From the NCBI GenBank assembly GCA_022791735.1, contig JAAVZQ010000069.1:1-14100 (forward strand): a DNA stretch of 14,100 bases, read 5' to 3'. Source of the stretch: Clostridia bacterium. GTDB taxonomy: Bacteria > Bacillota > Clostridia > TANB77 > CAG-508. Shown piece by piece: positions 1 to 7,144 of the stretch. The position numbers and the translations under genes were made by a program. The notes below the pieces were generated by a model. The model was not told the DNA's origin, made no database searches, and saw only the letters and a program-made list of their open reading frames with translations. Within the stretch, counting starts at the first letter, position 1. Every line of letters starts with the position of its first letter.

Positions 1-37
1 AAGAAACTTTCTTACGAGAGAATTATGGCGAGTGTTA

Positions 38-70
38 CAATTTCTTTGTGACGCCGTCACTTAGAAATTG
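38..70 (+). promoter_or_regulatory. Hairpin in the sigG leader, just upstream of the ribosome binding site
   Basis: CAATTTCT (38-45) pairs with AGAAATTG (63-70), and GTGAC (48-52) with GTCAC (56-60), around a GCC loop with a TT/TT internal mismatch. The structure ends three bases before the AAGGAGGT ribosome binding site (73-80), which serves a weak TTG start at 88. A leader hairpin and a non-ATG start are known to damp sigG translation in Bacillus subtilis; a similar role here is inference. There is no U-run after it, so it is not a typical terminator, although it could also end the upstream gene. A small palindrome, AAGAAACTTTCTT, occupies 1-13. Confidence 0.6.
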
Positions 71-87
71 TTAAGGAGGTTTTTTAT

Positions 88-862
88 TTGATAAAAAAGG
101 TTGAAATATGCGGAGTTAATACTTCAAAATTACCTGTACTATCAAATGAAGAAAAAAATGAACTATTTGAAAAGATAAAACAAGGGGATGCAGTAGCAAG
201 AGAAAAATTTATAAATCGGAAATTTAAGACTAGTGTTAAGCGTTATACAAAGATTTGGAGGACGAGGAGAGAGCTCAGATGATTTGTTTCAAGTTGGATG
301 CATTGGCTTAATGAAAGCGATAGATAATTTTGATACAACACTAAATGTACAGTTTTCAACATATGCTGTACCAATGATAATTGGAGAAGTTAGAAGATAT
401 TTAAGGGATAATAATCCGATTCGTGTTAGTCGTTCTGTAAGGGACTTAGCGTATAAAGCAATACAGATGAGGGAAAAACTTACAAAAGAGAATGGAAAAG
501 AGCCTTCGATAGATTTAATTGCTAAAAATCTTGGAATAAATAGAGAAGAAGTGGCACTTAGCTTTGATGCAATACAAGATCCAATATCTTTACAAGAACC
601 AGTATATAAAGATGGAGCTGAGAGTATTTTTGTGATGGATCAAGTAAGTGATAGTAAAAATACAGATGATAAATGGGCAGAAAATTTGACTATTGCAGAG
701 GCTATGAAAAAGCTTAGTAAAAGAGAGAAATATATAATTACAAAAAGATTTTTTGACGGGAGGACGCAGATGGAAGTGGCAGATGAGATAGGTATTTCTC
801 AAGCACAAGTTTCAAGATTAGAAAAGCTTGCAATTCAAAGAATTAAAAAAAGCTATAAGTAA
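88..862 (+). CDS. sigG: RNA polymerase sporulation sigma factor SigG, needing a +1 shift at CGG 217
   Basis: Late forespore sigma factor that directs RNA polymerase to forespore genes after engulfment. The N-terminus carries the SigG signature KVEICGVNTSKLPVL. Region 2 follows (DDLFQVGCIGLMKAIDNFD, then RRYLRDNNPIRVSRS), and region 4 has a C-terminal helix-turn-helix (MEVADEIGISQAQVSRLEK). The reading frame is broken at codon 44: the in-frame triplet is CGG, and leaving out C217 gives the sigma-family motif NGNLRLVLSVIQRF. The restored product is 257 aa, the usual SigG length. Without the shift, a 64-aa peptide ends at 282. The start is TTG 88, eight bases after a strong AAGGAGGT. In many Clostridia sigG follows sigE; the window begins too late to show that. 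The family call is certain; how the frame is bridged is not. Confidence 0.95.
217..220 (+). other. Putative +1 recoding site, quadruplet CGGA in sigG
   Basis: The zero-frame reading is AAT CGG AAA. Dropping C217 gives AAT GGA AAT TTA AGA CTA (NGNLRL), a highly conserved sigma-70 family motif. The shift point is therefore fixed to within a codon or two by conservation. Confidence 0.8.
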
Positions 863-866
863 AAGG

Positions 867-900
867 TATCCTTTCTTGCTATGTGCAAGGAGGGATATTT
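867..900 (+). terminator. Probable terminator after sigG
   Basis: A 13-pair stem including two G-U pairs runs from 867-879 to 885-897, with the five-base loop TATGT. Only a short T-run follows (TTTCTT), so the terminator may be weak. It lies four bases after the sigG stop codon. Confidence 0.6.
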
Positions 901-901
901 C

Positions 902-930
902 TTGCATTATACATATATATGTGATATTAT
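902..930 (+). promoter_or_regulatory. Sigma-A-like promoter for the vWA/J-domain cassette
   Basis: TTGCAT (902-907), a 17-base spacer and TATTAT (925-930). The spacer contains the palindrome ACATATATATGT (911-922), a possible operator. It lies between the sigG terminator and the vWA gene, so the cassette appears to be transcribed separately from sigG. Confidence 0.5.
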
Positions 931-950
931 GTAGGCGTAGTTTTTTTGAA

Positions 951-965
951 GAGGCGGCCCGCCTC
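951..965 (+). repeat. GC-rich hairpin in the vWA leader
   Basis: GAGGCG and CGCCTC form a perfect six-pair stem around a GCC loop. It stands out in base composition from its AT-rich surroundings and would lie in the 5' untranslated region. It could be an attenuator, a protein-binding site or part of an insertion boundary; the sequence does not decide. Confidence 0.4.
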
Positions 966-997
966 AATATCAACCTTTATTAAAGGAGGAATTCAAT

Positions 998-1801
998 ATG
1001 AGCGAAGACATCATGAAGGGTAACAACAGCAGTACCTCTAAACTGGCGTTATTACGCCAAAGCAGAAGTATAAAAAAACAAGGAGTGGATATCGGAAAGG
1101 CAATTGACGGTTTTGTGGCGTCTATTGATGATCAAATGATGATGGCAGAGATTAAACGGAATTCTGCTTGCGTGAATTTGATTGTTGACCGTAGTGATTC
1201 CATGGAAGGAACTCCTGCACAAATTGCGGATGGGTTAAATGGATTTGCTACAAGGCAAGCAGCAAAAATTTATACAACAAAGATTTCACTTACTCTATTT
1301 GATGATGAGGTTACCCCAAAATTCGTCAACTGGGACTCAAAACAATTCGTACCTATAAAACCATGGGAATGTGTTGGTTGCACTAATATCTATGATGCAA
1401 CGATTAGCGCCATTTCCTCAATTCAAAAAGCAGATGCAAATCACAAGCTCCATTTGATTATCACGGATGGACGAAACACTGGCAGTGAACACCCTAAAGA
1501 GGAAGTACAAAAGTTAATAACAAGTCGAGAGAGTGAAGGTGAGCATGTTTTCTTGCTTTATAACAAATACTATGGAGGAGATGCTAAAGAATATGCACAA
1601 GAGCTTGGGATAAAGGAGAGTAACGCAGTGAACTTTAATCGTGAGGGAGATGGCATAAAAATCATTTTCCAAACACTTGAAGACCTGCTAGATGCACTCC
1701 GTACCACGGGTACAGTCCCTAAGGATTGGGCAAAGGTTATAAAAGCCCATGCAGCAAATCCCTTAGGTGTTAAGGCAAGAGAGATTAGGAGCCTTATGTA
1801 A
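998..1801 (+). CDS. von Willebrand factor A domain protein (267 aa)
   Basis: Cytoplasmic vWA-fold protein; no signal peptide or membrane segment is visible. A metal-ion-dependent adhesion site is complete: DRSDSM (D64, S66, S68), T129 in GCTNIYD and D157 in ITDGRNT, so metal-dependent partner binding is expected. About 55 charged, probably disordered residues precede the domain, and the tail (residues 240-267) is basic. Start ATG 998 follows AAAGGAGG. The gene is more GC-rich than sigG and uses CGG for Arg54 in frame, unlike the native genes, which suggests recent transfer. It is followed 91 bases later by a J-domain gene on the same strand, and the two probably work together. The fold is clear; the cellular role is unknown. 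Confidence 0.85.
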   Translation: MSEDIMKGNNSSTSKLALLRQSRSIKKQGVDIGKAIDGFVASIDDQMMMAEIKRNSACVNLIVDRSDSMEGTPAQIADGLNGFATRQAAKIYTTKISLTLFDDEVTPKFVNWDSKQFVPIKPWECVGCTNIYDATISAISSIQKADANHKLHLIITDGRNTGSEHPKEEVQKLITSRESEGEHVFLLYNKYYGGDAKEYAQELGIKESNAVNFNREGDGIKIIFQTLEDLLDALRTTGTVPKDWAKVIKAHAANPLGVKAREIRSLM

Positions 1802-1816
1802 TTGGTTTAAGCTAAT

Positions 1817-1860
1817 AGGAGGCTGTCAATATAGTAGGAAAATTAATTTGGCAGCCTTCT
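1817..1860 (+). promoter_or_regulatory. Long hairpin between the vWA and J-domain genes
   Basis: A 13-pair stem (AGGAGGCTGTCAA with TTGGCAGCCTTCT, two G-U pairs) encloses an 18-base loop. No T-run follows, so it is unlikely to be a simple terminator. It may set the ratio of the two proteins by mRNA processing or attenuation, which is inference. The J-domain ribosome binding site (GGAGGAG) lies 3' of it and stays free. Confidence 0.5.
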
Positions 1861-1892
1861 AACATAGAACTAAACGAATTGGAGGAGTATCA

Positions 1893-4616
1893 ATGGACAA
1901 AAATCTTTATGAAGTCCTAGGTGTTGACCGAGAAGCTAATGATGAAACTTTAAAAAAAGCATACAGAAAACTTGCACGGAAATGGCATCCTGACCAATAC
2001 ACGGATAATGAAGCGAAAAAACAAGCTGAGGAAGAGATGAAGAAGATTAATGAGGCATATGGCATACTGTCAGACAAAGATAAGCGGGCCGTGTATGACT
2101 TGCAAAATCCAGATTCTACAGATGTTTATGAGTATTATGCAACAAAACAGCCAAAATCAAAACCTTGGTTTAGGAAAAAGCGTGCTTCTTCTGACATTGA
2201 AAAAGAGAAACAGAGAAAAGCGATTTTTCAATTTTTGGAGCTAGAGTACCAGCATAAGTCTGACATATTTGATATGTTTGCTGAGCTTTCGAACGGAGCA
2301 GTTAACGGTGAATATTCTAATGAAGAATACTTAGAAATCCTTGAATTAATTTTTGAGGAAGTCGAGGACTGTATTGCAAAGCTCCAAGGGATAGTCACAG
2401 CAGCGAAGGAAAGAAAAATTGAAGGGCTGGAGGCATCTTTTAAACAAGCACAGAATGCAATGGAGGAATTAACCAAAAAGCGTGATGAAATGCCAAGTAC
2501 ATTGAAAAAGGCCAAATACGTTGAAGAAACGAGACGGTTAACTGAAAAGATTAATGATTTAATGGAGGGATTTGGACCGAGACTTTATTCCATAACTAGT
2601 TTTAATCTTTTGAACAAAACTTGGGAATTTCATAATGATGATGAGCTAAATGATGCCCGAGAAGGACATAAGAAAGAAGTGGATGAATTTTTAGCAGATA
2701 TTCAGTGGATTCAAAAGAATGCGACTGAGCGGAACATTAAAATCGGAACAATAGTATTTAATGGAAGAGACAACTTCACTATTGATGAGTGCAAAAAAAC
2801 GGCTAAAAAAAGCAGTCAAGTGCTTAGCCTAAATTTGCAGGAGTTGAGAAAGGCATTTTGGGAGAAGTGTGAATATTCAAAAAGCAAAAAGGGTGAAATC
2901 ACTTTAGACCGTATAGGTGTATCATATATGGTTAGCAAGTATGAAGGTGATTTCGTATGCCCTCCCAATATAAGTTATATTGATAATATGGCATTTTACT
3001 TTGCGGATAGTTTTTCTTCTATATCAATTCCAGCACATCTTGTGAAGGGATGCAGTGAAATACATGTCCCAGACAGCAGTGAGTTAAAATCTCTAATTTT
3101 TACCTTTGGACCTAATTCACAGACTGTAGATGTTTCGAGCATTAATGAAAGAGCAACAATAACTCGTCAAAGAGATTATATCCTTGTAGGGAACCAAGAT
3201 AACCCTAAAGATGGGTTTGCTGTTATTAATGCCGAAAATGCATATCTCTATGACACAAAGAAACTGTGTGCATTAAGTGGCGTAAAAACTGTAAAACAAC
3301 TTGAAAAGCTAAGCTATTTATGGGGAGATTATTCGAAATGGATAGGTCATGAGTTGCAAGTACATACATGGGTACAAGCGATAGGGCGACTTTCTGATCC
3401 TTACATTATGAATTTGCTTCCTGTTAAAATTCAAGCTGTAAAAGAGTGGAACACAATGGACAAGACAAATTTTGAAAAGGTTTTGTCCAGCTGTAATGAG
3501 ATGACAAGGCCGAGAGCAATCCGCTTGTATATTGCACTTGGAGCACTTAATGGAGATGCTTGTCATGCACAAGCAGAGTATCTGATTTCGAAGCTAAATG
3601 TAAATGCAATGTATCGTTCAAGGTTAGAGAGGTGTCCTGGAGAAAAGAGAGTAGGTCAAGACGCAGTATTTTCTGTTCCAAAAGAAATAGTTGACTTTGT
3701 TGAAAAAAATGTGAGCAATGAGGAATTCTTACCTTATGTTTTTGCTTTTTTAGAGGGACACAAATTGGTTGTGTCAGAAGCTAAAAAAGCAGGTGTAGGG
3801 CTCTCAGTTGAATTTGTTATTGAGAGGGCTGCACAATACATATTCCATAGCAAAGTGAATAGCGAAGGAGTAGAATTTGTAAAGCAACTTTTGGAACAAG
3901 AAGAATCCTTTGATGAAAAAAGGGTTGATAGGATTGTGCAGATATACAGTTTTGTGCAAAGACAAGAAGAAAAGAGGTCTAAAAAGAATATCATTCCGAC
4001 CATAGATATGGATAATGAGAGTAGTTTGCATTACAGATTTTTTAATCTTAACTCTGTACAAACATATCTTACTTTTTCTAAAGAGTTTATGTTTAAGAGG
4101 AGATATGAAAGGCATGATGCATATTATGGCATAGAAGCAGAAAATGTATTTACATCAAGCAATAGCCATGCAATAGAAGTTGTGGATGGCGAAAATAACA
4201 GTATAGCAACTGTAATTTTGAATTTGTTTGATGAGGGCGAATTGTTTGCAGATATTGTAAGCTGTGATGATAAGTCTATCGATGTAATTGAAGCTATAAG
4301 ACGTGCCGTAATAGACCAAAAGAAATGCAATAATGCGGTTACAGGAATTTCTATTGGCATGAATGAAGCACCCAGAACCAATCGTTATAACAAATGGCGT
4401 GTAGTCATAGAAAGCGCAAATGTAGCTTGGGCTAAAGAAGTAGAATGGATTAAGTTTGAATATCGTTTCAAGAGCCGTGTTTTGGGTACCTCTAACAAAG
4501 CGTATCGTGTAAGGTTCATGGTGGATGGGATAGAACAAGACTTTGATTACCCCAATCCGTATGATGATCCGAGAATAAGTGGAAGAAGAAACAGAAGAAG
4601 AGGAGGCTGGTGGTAA
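1893..4616 (+). CDS. Large J-domain (DnaJ-like) protein of unknown function (907 aa)
   Basis: Residues 1-70 are a J-domain with the HPD motif at 32-34 (ARKWHPDQ), the part that stimulates ATP hydrolysis by Hsp70. The zinc-finger and C-terminal substrate domains of true DnaJ are absent. A Glu/Lys-rich, probably coiled-coil stretch covers about residues 105-225. Around residues 355-410 a segment with AFYFADSFSSISIP loosely resembles leucine-rich repeats of the BspA type (weak). The remainder is not recognised, and the end is Arg/Gly/Trp-rich (RRNRRRGGWW). Start ATG 1893 follows GGAGGAG. The gene carries four in-frame CGG-Arg codons (1977, 2085, 2535, 2730) and higher GC, so it is probably foreign with the vWA gene. 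A role in recruiting the host Hsp70 to a vWA-bound target is inference. Confidence 0.8.
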   Translation: MDKNLYEVLGVDREANDETLKKAYRKLARKWHPDQYTDNEAKKQAEEEMKKINEAYGILSDKDKRAVYDLQNPDSTDVYEYYATKQPKSKPWFRKKRASSDIEKEKQRKAIFQFLELEYQHKSDIFDMFAELSNGAVNGEYSNEEYLEILELIFEEVEDCIAKLQGIVTAAKERKIEGLEASFKQAQNAMEELTKKRDEMPSTLKKAKYVEETRRLTEKINDLMEGFGPRLYSITSFNLLNKTWEFHNDDELNDAREGHKKEVDEFLADIQWIQKNATERNIKIGTIVFNGRDNFTIDECKKTAKKSSQVLSLNLQELRKAFWEKCEYSKSKKGEITLDRIGVSYMVSKYEGDFVCPPNISYIDNMAFYFADSFSSISIPAHLVKGCSEIHVPDSSELKSLIFTFGPNSQTVDVSSINERATITRQRDYILVGNQDNPKDGFAVINAENAYLYDTKKLCALSGVKTVKQLEKLSYLWGDYSKWIGHELQVHTWVQAIGRLSDPYIMNLLPVKIQAVKEWNTMDKTNFEKVLSSCNEMTRPRAIRLYIALGALNGDACHAQAEYLISKLNVNAMYRSRLERCPGEKRVGQDAVFSVPKEIVDFVEKNVSNEEFLPYVFAFLEGHKLVVSEAKKAGVGLSVEFVIERAAQYIFHSKVNSEGVEFVKQLLEQEESFDEKRVDRIVQIYSFVQRQEEKRSKKNIIPTIDMDNESSLHYRFFNLNSVQTYLTFSKEFMFKRRYERHDAYYGIEAENVFTSSNSHAIEVVDGENNSIATVILNLFDEGELFADIVSCDDKSIDVIEAIRRAVIDQKKCNNAVTGISIGMNEAPRTNRYNKWRVVIESANVAWAKEVEWIKFEYRFKSRVLGTSNKAYRVRFMVDGIEQDFDYPNPYDDPRISGRRNRRRGGWW

Positions 4617-4629
4617 AATAGCAGATAAC

Positions 4630-4673
4630 AACCTAGCAATGTGTGTTTACATACATTGCTAGGTTATTTTTTT
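4630..4673 (+). terminator. Rho-independent terminator of the vWA/J-domain cassette
   Basis: A perfect 13-pair stem (AACCTAGCAATGT with ACATTGCTAGGTT) encloses a ten-base loop and is followed by ATTTTTTT. It starts 14 bases after the J-domain stop codon. Confidence 0.9.
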
Positions 4674-4698
4674 GCCCAAAACTCAGGGGATGCATAAC

Positions 4699-4727
4699 TT
4701 GAAAAGTTAACTCCTATGTGTTATAAT
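4699..4727 (+). promoter_or_regulatory. Sigma-A-like promoter of the first Nudix gene
   Basis: TTGAAA (4699-4704), a 17-base spacer and a perfect TATAAT (4722-4727), placed between the cassette terminator and the Nudix start. Confidence 0.75.
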
Positions 4728-4768
4728 TTGTGTTAAATTAATGTAATTATTTAAGGAGATTAAGCAAA

Positions 4769-5203
4769 ATGAAAGTAATAGTAGGTGGAATTATAGAGAA
4801 AGATGGAAAATATTTATTAGTACAAGAGGCACAAGAAAAATGTTATAAAAAATGGAATTTTCCAGCTGGGCATTTGGATTTTAGTGAGAGCTTAGAACAA
4901 GGAGCAGTCAGAGAAATAAAAGAGGAAACAGGTTGTGATGTAGAGCTAGATGGAGTATGTTATATTGCGAATAAAGTTTTAGAAAATGATTTGTTTGTAA
5001 TGGTAGTTTTTAATGCTAAGTTAGTTAAAGAAACTATTGAGTTTGACAAAGATGAAATTTTAGATGTAAAATGGTTTGATTATGATGAGATAGTAAATAA
5101 AATGAATAATCAGTTAAGAGGAGATTATGTTAGAACAGCAGTAATTAACCAAAAGAAAAAGTTAGTTGCACCAAAGGAGATAGTACATATTTTAAATGAG
5201 TAA
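4769..5203 (+). CDS. Nudix hydrolase (144 aa)
   Basis: Hydrolyses a nucleoside-diphosphate-linked substrate, which the sequence does not identify. The Nudix box is complete: G34, five residues, E40, seven residues, then REIKEETG (48-55). The preceding KKWNFPAGH is typical of MutT/ADP-ribose-type members. Start ATG 4769 follows AAGGAG, behind its own promoter and with a terminator downstream, so it appears to be a single-gene unit. Codon use is AT-rich like the native genes, with no CGG codon. It opens a group of nucleotide- and phosphate-related hydrolases (second Nudix, HAD). Confidence 0.92.
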   Translation: MKVIVGGIIEKDGKYLLVQEAQEKCYKKWNFPAGHLDFSESLEQGAVREIKEETGCDVELDGVCYIANKVLENDLFVMVVFNAKLVKETIEFDKDEILDVKWFDYDEIVNKMNNQLRGDYVRTAVINQKKKLVAPKEIVHILNE

Positions 5204-5225
5204 AACTCTACAAATAATACTAAAG

Positions 5226-5257
5226 CCCATATACATATAATAGTATATAGGTTTTTT
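5226..5257 (+). terminator. Terminator after the first Nudix gene
   Basis: CCCATATAC and GTATATAGG pair with one mismatch around an eight-base loop and are followed by six T residues. Confidence 0.7.
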
Positions 5258-5295
5258 CTATTTCTTTTTGTGAATATAGCATAGAGAAAAAGATT

Positions 5296-5457
5296 ATGGC
5301 TTACTGTACAATTATGCAAGAAGATATAAATTATGAAGAAATAGAAAGATATTTTTGCAAATTTGAAAGAAGCAAGAATGGATATATATATGATGCAGTA
5401 GAGAAAAGAAGTTTATTTATAAAATTTGGTTGTGTTGAAATACAGGGAGATTTGTGA
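5296..5457 (+). CDS. Small uncharacterised ORF (53 aa), possibly a gene remnant
   Basis: The ORF begins MAYCTIMQEDINYEEIERY and ends FIKFGCVEIQGDL. Residue composition looks protein-like, with native codon use. There is no clear ribosome binding site before ATG 5296, and it follows a terminator without an obvious promoter. It may be the 3' end of a deteriorated gene in an accessory region. No family is recognised. It ends 34 bases before the truncated PHP gene. Confidence 0.35.
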   Translation: MAYCTIMQEDINYEEIERYFCKFERSKNGYIYDAVEKRSLFIKFGCVEIQGDL

Positions 5458-5491
5458 TATAAATTTTATCAAGTAATAGGAGGCATAGTTT

Positions 5492-5767
5492 ATGATAGAT
5501 TTACATATGCATACAATATATTCTGATGGAGACAAAACTGCATACGAAGTACTAAAAATGTGTGAAGAGAGAAGATTAGAATATATTTCAATAACAGACC
5601 ATGATACTTGCTGGCAATATGAAGATGAAGCACTAAAAAACAACAAGATTTTTAGTGGTAAAATTATAAAGGGTGCAGAATTACATGCAGTATTTCAAAA
5701 TAGAAGTATTGAAATATTAGCGTATAATATAGATACTAATATAATAGAAGAATGGATAAATAAGTAA
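5492..5767 (+). pseudogene. Truncated PHP-domain phosphoesterase (91 aa)
   Basis: The N-terminus of a PHP-family metal-dependent phosphoesterase is clear: DLHMHTIYSDG supplies the first His ligands, ITDHD the next, and GAELHA a Glu/His pair. Family members of this type are usually around 270 aa. This one stops at 91 aa with a TAA at 5765, before the last metal ligands, and no continuation is seen in any frame before the next gene. There is no CGG here, so the recoding seen in other genes does not explain the stop. A strong AGGAGG precedes the ATG, so a short product may be made, but full catalysis is unlikely. Confidence 0.7.
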
Positions 5768-5800
5768 AATATAAAATGATTAATGAATGGAGATAATAAA

Positions 5801-6319
5801 ATGCAATTATTCACACATGAAGTAAACAATATGGAACAATTAGAAGAAGAGTTAAGAAAATATCGAGAGATTTCAAAAGATTATGAAATAGCAGTTATCT
5901 TATGTGCTTTTGATAAAGATAATAAGATTATTTTTCAAAGAAGAGGACCGGGCTGCAGAGATGAAAGATTAAAATTAGAAACAATAGGTGGAAGAGTTAA
6001 GAAAAGTGATATTAGTTTTAGAGAAGCACTTGATAGAGAGATTATAGAAGAGGTTGGAGAAGAAGCCAATATCGAAATTGAGGAATTTATTACGGCAACC
6101 TATGGAGTTACATTTGATAATAGATATAATAAAGAGCAAACTTGGGTTTATCTTGTATATAAAGGGAGGTTAAAGAGCGGAAATTTAAAAATTGAGGAGC
6201 CTGATAAATGCTTAGGATATGAGAGATATAAAATTGGCGAAGTAGATGAGAACGAACTAAGCAATGGGGCAAAAGAAATTTATAAAATAGTAAGCAGAAA
6301 ATATGATTATTTGAAGTAG
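5801..6319 (+). CDS. Nudix-family hydrolase with a variant Nudix box (172 aa)
   Basis: The core IAVILCAFDKDNKIIFQRRG precedes a Nudix box with an intact catalytic helix REIIEEVGEE (79-88). The first box Glu appears replaced by Asp70, with a one-residue insertion (GGRVKKSDISFREA), so substrate choice may differ from standard members. The start was placed at ATG 5801 because GGAGA lies seven bases upstream; an in-frame ATG at 5783 would begin before that site. The HAD gene follows after ten bases, implying one operon with PHP, Nudix and HAD. Gene content suggests handling of damaged or unusual nucleotides or sugar phosphates, but the substrate is not visible. Confidence 0.85.
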   Translation: MQLFTHEVNNMEQLEEELRKYREISKDYEIAVILCAFDKDNKIIFQRRGPGCRDERLKLETIGGRVKKSDISFREALDREIIEEVGEEANIEIEEFITATYGVTFDNRYNKEQTWVYLVYKGRLKSGNLKIEEPDKCLGYERYKIGEVDENELSNGAKEIYKIVSRKYDYLK

Positions 6320-6329
6320 AGAGGTAGTA

Positions 6330-6954
6330 ATGATTAAAAATATTATATTTGACTTGTCAGAGGTAATAATTTCAGGATATCATGGTACAGATAAGCTAAT
6401 AGAGAAAAGATATGGAATTAAAGCAGATGAGTTTTTAAAAAGAAAAGAAAAAGTCAATAATATATTTCTTGAGGCAATGAGAGGTAAAGTTACAGAAGAA
6501 CAATACTTAAAAGAATTGATAAATGTGCAAGAATGGAAAATTAGTGTTCAAGATATGAAAGACATAATTAGAGAAAATCTAAATGTACCAGTACAAGGAA
6601 CGTTAGAAATTATAAAAAAATTAAAGAGAAAATATAAATTGATATTACTTTCTGATCATATAAAAGAATGGGCTGATTACATATTAAAAAATAATACAGA
6701 TTTAGATATTTTTGATGAAAAATTTTTTTCATATGAATTGAAAAGAATAAAACAAGATACAGATACTTTTAAAGTAATACTAGAACAGTTAAAAATTAAT
6801 GCGAAAGAAACAATATTTATAGATGATTATCAAATAAATATAGATATGGCAAAAGAACAAGGAATAGAAGGAATATTGTTTTTAAATGCTAGTCAACTAG
6901 AGAATGAACTTAAGAGTAAATTACGGAGAAGATATTGGGACTATGCTAAAATAG
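6330..6954 (+). CDS. HAD-superfamily hydrolase (subfamily IA-like), probably with a +1 shift at CGG 6924
   Basis: HAD motif I is FDLSEVI (Asp8), with Ser in place of the second Asp, as in the FDxGGV variants. Motif II is LLSDH. The motif III Lys lies in KRIKQD and motif IV is FIDDYQIN. An alpha-helical cap spans about residues 15-90. The last in-frame CGG, at 6924, is codon 199. The zero frame continues through an odd Trp/Arg-rich, hydrophobic tail to 6989 (219 aa), across the -35 box of the next promoter. Skipping C6924 gives KLGEDIGTMLK and a TAG at 6952-6954 (207 aa), clear of that promoter. I prefer the shifted end, but this is the weakest of the six sites because the C-terminus is not conserved. 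The ribosome binding site is GAGAGG. Confidence 0.8.
6924..6927 (+). other. Possible +1 recoding site, quadruplet CGGA in the HAD gene
   Basis: The zero frame reads TTA CGG AGA. Skipping C gives TTA GGA GAA GAT and a stop nine codons after the Gly. Support comes from the match to the five stronger sites and from the shifted stop falling before the next promoter. Confidence 0.5.
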
Positions 6955-6966
6955 TTTTGAAAATAA

Positions 6967-6995
6967 TTAACTTTTCTATTCAATTTTAGTATAAT
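6967..6995 (+). promoter_or_regulatory. Promoter upstream of the ylmC-like gene
   Basis: TTAACT (6967-6972), a 17-base spacer and a perfect TATAAT (6990-6995). It would give a leader of about 140 bases. That leader contains the possible stem AGCGACCAC/GTGTCGTT and the start-site hairpin at 7111-7137. No known riboswitch was recognised in it. Confidence 0.6.
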
Positions 6996-7110
6996 AGATA
7001 TAACAAAGATGAGCGACCACAGAAATATGGCGTGTCGTTATAAAAGTGTAAAAAATTGAGAATACATCTCTAATGACAAGGCAGAGATATACTTTTGTAT
7101 AAAGCCCAAG

Positions 7111-7137
7111 CCCCCATGCATAAAATAGCATAGGGGG
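7111..7137 (+). promoter_or_regulatory. Hairpin that buries the ylmC ribosome binding site
   Basis: CCCCC ATGC (7111-7119) pairs with GCAT A GGGGG (7128-7137), nine pairs with one bulged A. The GGGGG arm is the apparent Shine-Dalgarno sequence for ATG 7145, seven bases downstream. Translation would need the stem to open. There is no T-run, so it is not a terminator. Confidence 0.6.
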
Positions 7138-7144
7138 TATTAAT

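Noticed and set aside
3318..4631. Several minus-strand open frames across the J-domain gene
   Set aside because: They overlap a long coding region, have no family features or ribosome binding sites, and are low-complexity shadows.
5492..5800. A CGG-type shift rescuing the PHP gene
   Set aside because: There is no CGG near its stop codon and no PHP-like sequence in the other frames downstream, so it is a real truncation.
7010..7060. A 16-codon ORF in the ylmC leader (ATG 7012)
   Set aside because: It has no ribosome binding site or recognisable product. A leader peptide cannot be excluded but is not supported.
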